Below are positions 57,868 through 64,000 of a stretch of DNA of 64,000 nucleotides, piece by piece. This stretch comes from Staphylococcus sp. ACRSN (GTDB lineage: Bacteria; Bacillota; Bacilli; Staphylococcales; Staphylococcaceae), in NCBI RefSeq assembly GCF_022346615.1, contig NZ_JAKRNS010000003.1, positions 62,001-126,000 on the forward strand, read 5' to 3'. The notes under the pieces were generated by a model that saw nothing but the letters and a program-made list of their open reading frames with translations, was not told where the DNA came from and made no database searches. The translations under genes were made by a program, and so were the position numbers. Numbering within the stretch: the stretch's first letter is position 1; each line of letters opens with the position of its first letter.

Positions 57868-58047
57868 AAATAAATCATCCTCCTGTAATTAATGCTCAAT
57901 ACAATTTTAAGTTAGTTTATAGTGGAATTCAAAACTTTAATGCTCAATTATGGAAATATAGTATAAATATTAAAAAAGTATCGTGTTATAAAAATTATAT
58001 ATCGTGGTATAGTAATTAAAATAGATTTATGGGAGGATTTAACTAAT

Positions 58048-58737
58048 ATGAAATTATCATTTCACGGACAATCAACAATTTATTTTGAAGCAAATGGCAA
58101 CAAAGTAATTGTTGACCCATTTATTTCTGGAAACGAACTTTCAGATCTAGATCCAAGTACATTAGAGGTTGATTATATTATTTTGACACACGGACATGGC
58201 GATCACTTTGGCGATACAGTAGAATTAGCAAATCGTAATCATGCCACTGTAATAGGATCTGCAGAATTAGCTGATTATATTACAACAAACAAAAATGTAG
58301 AAAATGTTAGACCAATGAACATTGGAGGCAAAGCAGAATTTGAGTTTGGCAGTGTGAAATTCGTCCAAGCATTCCACAGTTCTAGTTTGACAGATGATAA
58401 TGGCATACCAGTTTATTTAGGTATGCCAATGGGAGTAATTATTGAGGTAGAAGGAAAAACAATTTACCACACAGGTGATACAGGGTTATTTAGTGATATG
58501 AAGTTGATTGCAGATCGTCATCCTGTAGATGTTTGCTTTATACCAATTGGAGATAACTTTACAATGGGCATTGAAGATGCAAGTTATGCAATAAATGAAT
58601 TTATTAAACCACAAATCACTGTGCCGGTTCATTACAATACGTTTGATTTAATTAAACAAGATCCGAAAAAATTTAAATCAGCAGTTACAGTTGGTGAGGT
58701 TCAAATATTAGAGCCAGGGCAAATAGTACAATTATAA
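58048..58737 (+). CDS. UPF0173 metal-dependent hydrolase
   Basis: 229 residues, MBL fold. HGHGDHFGD provides HxHxDH, and YHTGDTGLF and VPVHYNTFD supply the other ligands. Conserved in Firmicutes (YtkL), substrate unknown. GGGAGG precedes the ATG. An extended -10 TGGTATAGT (58005-58013) is the probable promoter. Confidence 0.92.
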   Translation: MKLSFHGQSTIYFEANGNKVIVDPFISGNELSDLDPSTLEVDYIILTHGHGDHFGDTVELANRNHATVIGSAELADYITTNKNVENVRPMNIGGKAEFEFGSVKFVQAFHSSSLTDDNGIPVYLGMPMGVIIEVEGKTIYHTGDTGLFSDMKLIADRHPVDVCFIPIGDNFTMGIEDASYAINEFIKPQITVPVHYNTFDLIKQDPKKFKSAVTVGEVQILEPGQIVQL

Positions 58738-58750
58738 TCCAATGATATAA

Positions 58751-58790
58751 AAAAGCCTGAAGTACTTTATAGAACTTCAGGCTTTTATTT
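58751..58790. terminator. Bidirectional terminator between UPF0173 and usp genes
   Basis: Perfect 13-base stem AAAAGCCTGAAGT / ACTTCAGGCTTTT, 10-base loop, A- and T-rich flanks; convergent genes. Confidence 0.9.
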
Positions 58791-58791
58791 A

Positions 58792-59205
58792 TTACTTTAC
58801 AATTAGTACAGGGATGTGCGCTCGTTTTGCAACTTTGTGGCTAACACTACCTAAGACAAATTTTTTCTTATCTTCAGCTTTACGGTTACTTAATACGACA
58901 ATTTCATATTTTCCGCTATTTGCCTGTTTGACTAATTCTTCCTTAGCATTACCACGGACAATGATTTCATCATAATCGATGCCATATTCATCAAGTGCAT
59001 TTCTTGTACTTTCTAAACCTTCACTACGTCTTTCAACAAGTTTATCTAAATGTACACCTGATTTAATTGAAGTCTGTGCATCTTGTTCACTTATTGCATT
59101 TAAAATTGTCACAATTGTGCCTTCACCAGCTAATTTTGAAACTTGTTCTAAAGCTTTTTCATTTTTTAATGTAGTATCTACACCAAGTAATATATTTTTG
59201 AACAT
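58792..59205 (-). CDS. Universal stress protein family (short form)
   Basis: 137 residues. FKNILLGVDTTLKNEKALEQ start and C-terminal VVLSNRKAEDKKKFVLGSVSHKVAKRAHIPVLIV, with only a partial G-2x-G-9x-G-S ATP motif (the first two glycines are replaced), so it may not bind ATP. Role unknown beyond family association with stress. AAGGAGGG precedes the ATG. Confidence 0.88.
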   Translation of the reverse strand: MFKNILLGVDTTLKNEKALEQVSKLAGEGTIVTILNAISEQDAQTSIKSGVHLDKLVERRSEGLESTRNALDEYGIDYDEIIVRGNAKEELVKQANSGKYEIVVLSNRKAEDKKKFVLGSVSHKVAKRAHIPVLIVK

Positions 59206-59434
59206 TCGTTCATCCCTCCTTAATTGTTATTCTAATAAAAGAGTAATCATAATTGCAATTAAATAATAATAAATTACATATAAATATGGCAAAATAGAAT
59301 TTTTATGCCGAATTTGACACGAATGACAATAAAACCAACTATAAATCACTATAATTTGAATTGTTACATCGCAATTTTAGATATAAAAAGTTATAATGTC
59401 AGAGAAACGGTTCAAAATAAAAGAGGTTATTAAC

Positions 59435-60727
59435 ATGACAAAACATGAACAAATTTTATCTTATATTGAATCACTCGCTATCGGACAAAAGATATCAGTC
59501 AGGAAAATAGCAAAGGATTTAAGTGTTTCGGAGGGGACAGCTTATCGTGCAATTAAAGATGCAGGACAATTAGGGCTAGTTGCAACGATTGATAGAGTAG
59601 GTACAGTACGTATTGAAAAGAAATCACGTGAGCAAATTGAACAGTTGACCTTTGGTGAGATTGTTAAGATAATTGATGGACAAGTATTAGGCGGACGAAA
59701 TGGATTAATCAAAACTTTGTCGAAATTTGCTATCGGCGCGATGGAGATAGAAGATGTAATTAAATATTTAAGTGCACATACATTGCTTATAGTCGGAAAT
59801 CGTAAAGATGTTCAGTTAGCAGCTTTGGAAAGAGGCAGTGCCGTATTGATAACTGGGGGATTTAGTACTTCAAGTGAAATTATCAAATATGCAGATGCAC
59901 ATGATTTACCTATAATTTCTTCAAATTACGATACTTATTTAGTTGCAAATATCATTAATAGAGCTATGTATAATCAAATGATTCGAAAAGAAATATTAGT
60001 AGTTGAAGATATCGTTAAATCAGTACAAGAAGAAACTGTAATCTTCGATAATATGACTTTATTTGATTATAAAGATAAAGCGAAAAAGACAGGACACACA
60101 AGATTCCCTGTCATCGACGAAGATTGGCGTTTGGTAGGTATTGTAACAAGTAAAGAAATCATAAAGATGGATGAGCATGATACAATAGCAAATTTTATGA
60201 CTAGAACGCCGATTAATGTACAATTGTCGACAACCGTAGCAAATTGTGCACATATGATGATTTGGGAAGGCATAGAATTGTTACCTGTAACAACAGTAAG
60301 CAAAAAATTAATTGGAGTTATTACGAGGAAGGATGTCTTGACAGCAATGCAATTGTTGAGTAGACAGCCGCAGGTAGGAGAAACGATTAATGATCAAATA
60401 GCAAAGCATATCACGATTGGTAGTGAAGGTATTCAAGTGCAAATCACACCTTTATTAACGAATCAATTCGGTACATTAAGTAAGGCAGTATTTGTAGCTA
60501 TCATTGAAGAAACTATCCGATATGAGATTAGAAAGCTTAAGAAATTGGAAGTAATGATTGAAAGTTTAAATATTATATATATTAAAACAGTTCAAATTGA
60601 ATCAGAATTAGATGTACAATATGATATGTTGGATGTTGGCCGAAACTTTGCCAAGTTAGAAGTGAAAATGTTAAACGAAGGACAACAAGTTGCTAAGGCA
60701 ATGATTATATGTCAAATGATAGATTAA
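59435..60727 (+). CDS. YtoI-like regulator: HTH, DRTGG, CBS pair, hotdog domain
   Basis: 430 residues from ATG 59435 with AAAGAGG upstream. Domain order: winged helix-turn-helix (about 1-70, [23 protein letters not shown]), DRTGG domain (about 75-185), CBS pair (about 190-310; [38 protein letters not shown]), and a C-terminal hotdog/thioesterase-like domain (about 320-430). This is the YtoI arrangement. CBS pairs bind adenine nucleotides, so a nucleotide-sensing transcription factor is plausible; targets are unknown. It precedes nrnA by 37 bases. Confidence 0.9.
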   Translation: MTKHEQILSYIESLAIGQKISVRKIAKDLSVSEGTAYRAIKDAGQLGLVATIDRVGTVRIEKKSREQIEQLTFGEIVKIIDGQVLGGRNGLIKTLSKFAIGAMEIEDVIKYLSAHTLLIVGNRKDVQLAALERGSAVLITGGFSTSSEIIKYADAHDLPIISSNYDTYLVANIINRAMYNQMIRKEILVVEDIVKSVQEETVIFDNMTLFDYKDKAKKTGHTRFPVIDEDWRLVGIVTSKEIIKMDEHDTIANFMTRTPINVQLSTTVANCAHMMIWEGIELLPVTTVSKKLIGVITRKDVLTAMQLLSRQPQVGETINDQIAKHITIGSEGIQVQITPLLTNQFGTLSKAVFVAIIEETIRYEIRKLKKLEVMIESLNIIYIKTVQIESELDVQYDMLDVGRNFAKLEVKMLNEGQQVAKAMIICQMID

Positions 60728-60764
60728 CTCGTATGAAAATTATAATTGGAAAAGGAAGATAGAT

Positions 60765-61700
60765 ATGACAATTGAATTTAATCAAATAATGAAACAAATA
60801 GAAGAAACTGAGACAGTAATAATACATAGACATGTAAGGCCAGATCCTGATGCATACGGCTCACAATTAGGTTTGAAATCATATCTTAAGTTAAAGTTTC
60901 CTGAGAAAAACATATATGCTGTTGGAGAGGCAGAACATTCTCTAGACTTTATAGGTACATTTGACACACTATCTGAAGCGGATTACGAAGATGCTTTAGT
61001 TATTGTTTGTGACACAGCAAATGCACCACGTATTAGTGACACACGTTATAATCAAGGGAGTTACTTAATAAAAATCGACCATCATCCTGCAGTTGATCAA
61101 TATGGAGATTTAAACTATGTTAATGATCAAGCTTCATCAACAAGTGAAATCATCTTCGATTTAATCTCACATTTTAATGATTTATCAATTATAGATGCTG
61201 AAACAGCAAGATTGTTATATTTAGGTATTGTTGGCGATACAGGTCGATTCTTATTTAATAATACGACATCACATACTATGGAAGTTGCAAGTGAATTATT
61301 GAAATTTCCATTTAATCACAATCAAGAATTAAATAAATTAGGGGAAAAAGATCCTGAGTTATTGCCATTTCAAGGTTATGTTTTACAAAATTTCGATTTA
61401 AATGATAAGGGATTTTGTAAAGTGATTATTACGAAAGACGTATTAGAACAATTTGAAATTGCACCAAATGAAGCATCATTGTTTGTTAATGCAATCGCAG
61501 ATATTAAAGGATTGAAAATTTGGGTCTTTGGTGTAGATGAGGGCTCAGAAATTAGATGTCGCATTCGTTCAAAAGGTATCGTAATCAATGATATTGCTAG
61601 TGACTTCGGAGGTGGAGGTCATCCAAATGCTTCTGGTGTGTCTGTAGCGAATTGGGATCAATTTAATGAATTAGCAGAAGCGTTGAATAACAAGCTTTAA
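60765..61700 (+). CDS. nrnA: NrnA: oligoribonuclease / pAp phosphatase (DHH family)
   Basis: 311 residues. [32 protein letters not shown] (the DHH triad) and [11 protein letters not shown] are the DHH phosphoesterase motifs. The DHHA1 domain near the C-terminus ends in [14 protein letters not shown]. It degrades nanoRNAs of 2-5 nt and dephosphorylates pAp, as in B. subtilis YtqI. GGAAG precedes the ATG. dnaE starts 22 bases after its stop. Confidence 0.95.
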   Translation: MTIEFNQIMKQIEETETVIIHRHVRPDPDAYGSQLGLKSYLKLKFPEKNIYAVGEAEHSLDFIGTFDTLSEADYEDALVIVCDTANAPRISDTRYNQGSYLIKIDHHPAVDQYGDLNYVNDQASSTSEIIFDLISHFNDLSIIDAETARLLYLGIVGDTGRFLFNNTTSHTMEVASELLKFPFNHNQELNKLGEKDPELLPFQGYVLQNFDLNDKGFCKVIITKDVLEQFEIAPNEASLFVNAIADIKGLKIWVFGVDEGSEIRCRIRSKGIVINDIASDFGGGGHPNASGVSVANWDQFNELAEALNNKL

Positions 61701-61722
61701 AATTATAAGGAGGTATTTGCTG

Positions 61723-64000
61723 ATGGTTGCCCATTTAAATATTCATACGACATACGACTTATTAAATTCGAGTTTAAGAATTAATGATGCGGTTACTAAA
61801 GCTGTAAAGGAAGGTTACACTTCATTAGCAATTACAGACACTAATGTATTATATGGTTTACCACAATTTTATGATGCATGTATATCAGCAAATATCAAAC
61901 CAATCTTTGGTATGACTGTTCATCTTACAGATGGTTTAACAACATTAGAAACTATTGTATTAGCAAGAGATGAACAAGGTCTTAAAAATCTATACATGTT
62001 ATCTTCTGCAATAAAAATGAAAGATAGGTACGAAACACCTGTCGAATGGCTGAAAAAATATGCTGATCATTTTATTGTGATTTTAAAAAAAGTAGATGAT
62101 TCACATCAAACGATTGTACAAACATTAATTGATTTTGAATATCTTTATGTAAATCATGAGAGCGCCGTTACTTATGATTTACCAATTGTCTGGGCTCAAA
62201 GTGCTTATTATTTAAGAAAAGAAGATAATGAAACGATATCAGCACTATCAGCAATTAAAAATAATACTAAAATTGACTTAGTAAACGCTCCCCCTGATTA
62301 TAATGCGCATTTTTATAGTAAGGATGAACTAGCTTCACTTGAAATAGATAAATCTATTTGGCATCACACACAAGAGCTTGAAGCATTATGCCATGTTGAA
62401 TTACAATATCATCAATCTTTATTGCCTAAATTTCAAACACCTAGTGGTCAATCATCACGTGAATATCTATGGACAATCCTTTTTCATAATTTAGGTGTTT
62501 TAAATTTAAACGATAATCAATATGATATTTACTATCATAGACTCAAACATGAATATGATGTAATCACAGGTATGGGTTTTGAAGATTATTTTTTAATTGT
62601 TAGTGATTTGATTTACTTTGCAAAAACAAATGATGTATTTGTGGGGCCAGGACGTGGTTCTGCGGCAGGTTCACTAGTAAGTTTCCTGTTAAACATTACT
62701 ACAATTGATCCTATTCAATATAATTTGTTATTTGAACGATTCTTAAATCCTGAACGTGTAACTATGCCAGATATAGATATTGACTTTGAAGATACTAAGA
62801 GAGATAAAGTAATTCAATATGTACAGGAAAAATATGGTTCCCATCATGTAGCAGGTATTGTTACATTTGGTCATTTACTTGCTAGAGCGGTTGCTAGAGA
62901 TGTTGGTAGAATTATGGGCTTCGATGATATAACTTTAAATGAAATTTCCAAGCTAATTCCGCACAAATTAGGTATCACTTTGGATGAATCATATGAATTG
63001 CCAGAGTTTAAAGCTTTTGTACATAGAAACCATAGACATGAACGTTGGTTTGATTTAAGTAAAAAATTAGAAGGCTTACCTAGACATACATCTACACATG
63101 CAGCTGGTATCATTATTAATGATCATCCATTATATGAATATGTACCACTTACTACAGGTGATAATGGCTTACTTACACAATGGACGATGACTGAAGCTGA
63201 AAGAATAGGGTTATTAAAAATTGATTTTCTAGGACTACGTAACTTATCAATCATACATCAAATCGTCAATCAGGTGAAAAAAGACAAAAATATTGATATT
63301 GATATAGAAGCGATTCCATTCAATGATGCGCAAGTATTTGAATTACTATCTAGAGGTGACACAACAGGTATATTCCAACTTGAATCAGATGGTATTCGTA
63401 ATGTATTGAAAAAATTACGACCAGAACATTTTGAAGATATAGTTGCGGTGACATCGCTTTATAGACCAGGGCCTATGGAGGAAATACCCACTTATATTTC
63501 AAGGAGACACAAACCTGATAAAGTCGAGTACTTACATAAAGATTTGGCGCCAATTCTCCAAAATACATTTGGTGTTATTATTTATCAAGAACAAATTATG
63601 CAAATCGCTAGTACATTTGCTAACTTTAATTATGGTGAAGCCGATATATTGAGGCGTGCCATGAGCAAAAAGAATCGTGCTGTATTAGAACAAGAGCGAA
63701 AACATTTTATTGAAGGCGCTTTACAAAATGGCTACGATGAAAGTCTAAGTAAACAAATTTTTGATTTAATATTAAAATTTGCTGATTATGGGTTTGCACG
63801 TGCACATGCAGTTAGTTATTCAAAAATAGCGTATATCATGAGTTATTTAAAAGTACATCATCCTAATTACTTTTATGCCAATATTTTAAGTAATACCATT
63901 GGTAGTGAAAAGAAAACGGCTCAAATTATTGATGAGGCGAAGCAACAAAATATTAATATTTTGAGTCCTAATATCAACTATAGTCATTGGTTTTACAAAG
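61723..64000 (+). CDS. dnaE: DNA polymerase III alpha subunit DnaE (5' part, runs off the window)
   Basis: 759 full codons are visible; the gene continues past position 64000. AAGGAGG lies 9 bases before the ATG. N-terminal PHP domain (about 1-260), then the C-family polymerase: VGPGRGSAAGSL, PDIDIDFED (catalytic Asp pair near residue 350), RHTSTHAAGIII, KIDFLGLRNLS, SLYRPGPMEEIP, YQEQIM and FADYGFARAHAVSY. The PHP metal motifs are degraded (HLNIH for HLHxH, ITDTN for ITDHG). In Gram-positives DnaE works with PolC, extending RNA primers on the lagging strand. Confidence 0.96.
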   Translation, partial: MVAHLNIHTTYDLLNSSLRINDAVTKAVKEGYTSLAITDTNVLYGLPQFYDACISANIKPIFGMTVHLTDGLTTLETIVLARDEQGLKNLYMLSSAIKMKDRYETPVEWLKKYADHFIVILKKVDDSHQTIVQTLIDFEYLYVNHESAVTYDLPIVWAQSAYYLRKEDNETISALSAIKNNTKIDLVNAPPDYNAHFYSKDELASLEIDKSIWHHTQELEALCHVELQYHQSLLPKFQTPSGQSSREYLWTILFHNLGVLNLNDNQYDIYYHRLKHEYDVITGMGFEDYFLIVSDLIYFAKTNDVFVGPGRGSAAGSLVSFLLNITTIDPIQYNLLFERFLNPERVTMPDIDIDFEDTKRDKVIQYVQEKYGSHHVAGIVTFGHLLARAVARDVGRIMGFDDITLNEISKLIPHKLGITLDESYELPEFKAFVHRNHRHERWFDLSKKLEGLPRHTSTHAAGIIINDHPLYEYVPLTTGDNGLLTQWTMTEAERIGLLKIDFLGLRNLSIIHQIVNQVKKDKNIDIDIEAIPFNDAQVFELLSRGDTTGIFQLESDGIRNVLKKLRPEHFEDIVAVTSLYRPGPMEEIPTYISRRHKPDKVEYLHKDLAPILQNTFGVIIYQEQIMQIASTFANFNYGEADILRRAMSKKNRAVLEQERKHFIEGALQNGYDESLSKQIFDLILKFADYGFARAHAVSYSKIAYIMSYLKVHHPNYFYANILSNTIGSEKKTAQIIDEAKQQNINILSPNINYSHWFYK

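Overview
The window is AT-rich chromosomal DNA from a Staphylococcus. Gene content and order match the conserved stretch that in Bacillus subtilis carries the yt* genes and in S. aureus runs from the murJ flippase past pepV, murC, aroA, ccpA, acsA, fhs, tyrS, serA, rpsD, ezrA, ackA and ald to dnaE. Many proteins (MurC, PepV, Dat, AckA, DnaE) look clearly similar to, but recognisably diverged from, the S. aureus proteins as I remember them. A non-aureus staphylococcal species is therefore likely; I cannot name it. No phage, insertion sequence, CRISPR array, rRNA or tRNA gene was seen: this is core genome.

Layout. 1-4.3 kb: a flavoprotein (cut by the window start), a MurJ-type flippase, an RsuA-type pseudouridine synthase and a YtxH-like protein. 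4.5-9.7 kb: PepV, D-amino-acid aminotransferase, a YtmP-like kinase-fold protein with an unusual leader, TrmB and a YtnP-like metallo-hydrolase. 9.8-18.5 kb: a small membrane protein, an M42 aminopeptidase, thioredoxin-like, YtpQ and YtpR proteins, a very long FtsK/SftA-type translocase, and MurC. 18.5-20.7 kb: a ytxG/ytxH-like pair behind a SigB-type promoter. 21-30 kb: AroA, CcpA, and the acetate block acuC-acuA / acsA, then fhs. 29.5-37.4 kb: SgtA, T-box-controlled tyrS, HtrA-like protease, atypical acyltransferase, GlcNAc-type PTS permease, HAD protein. 37.6-44 kb: serA with an aminotransferase, OsmC, GlpQ-like, SpeG-like acetyltransferase, rpsD, MsrC. 44-52.7 kb: ezrA, cysteine desulfurase-thiI, TSUP transporter, tpx, ytxK, ackA. 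52.8-64 kb: secreted phytase-like protein, two Usp proteins, ald, cutC-pepQ, UPF0173 hydrolase, YtoI-like regulator, nrnA and the 5' part of dnaE.

How the genes connect. The strongest theme is carbon overflow. The window holds ccpA itself, acetate activation (acsA), its acetylation switch (acuA/acuC), acetate kinase and alanine dehydrogenase. Sequences matching the cre operator lie in the ccpA leader, twice between acuA and acsA, upstream of fhs, and over the ald promoter. A second theme is nitrogen and amino-acid control: two CodY-box-like sequences precede the aminotransferase-serA operon, and a tyrosine T-box precedes tyrS. Cell wall and division genes (murJ, murC, sgtA, ezrA, SftA) are scattered through.

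I did not find a dramatic new multi-gene system. The most original signals are non-coding: a small ORF flanked by mutually exclusive hairpins ahead of ytmP, hairpins abutting ribosome binding sites, and composite intergenic structures. All motif calls were made by eye.
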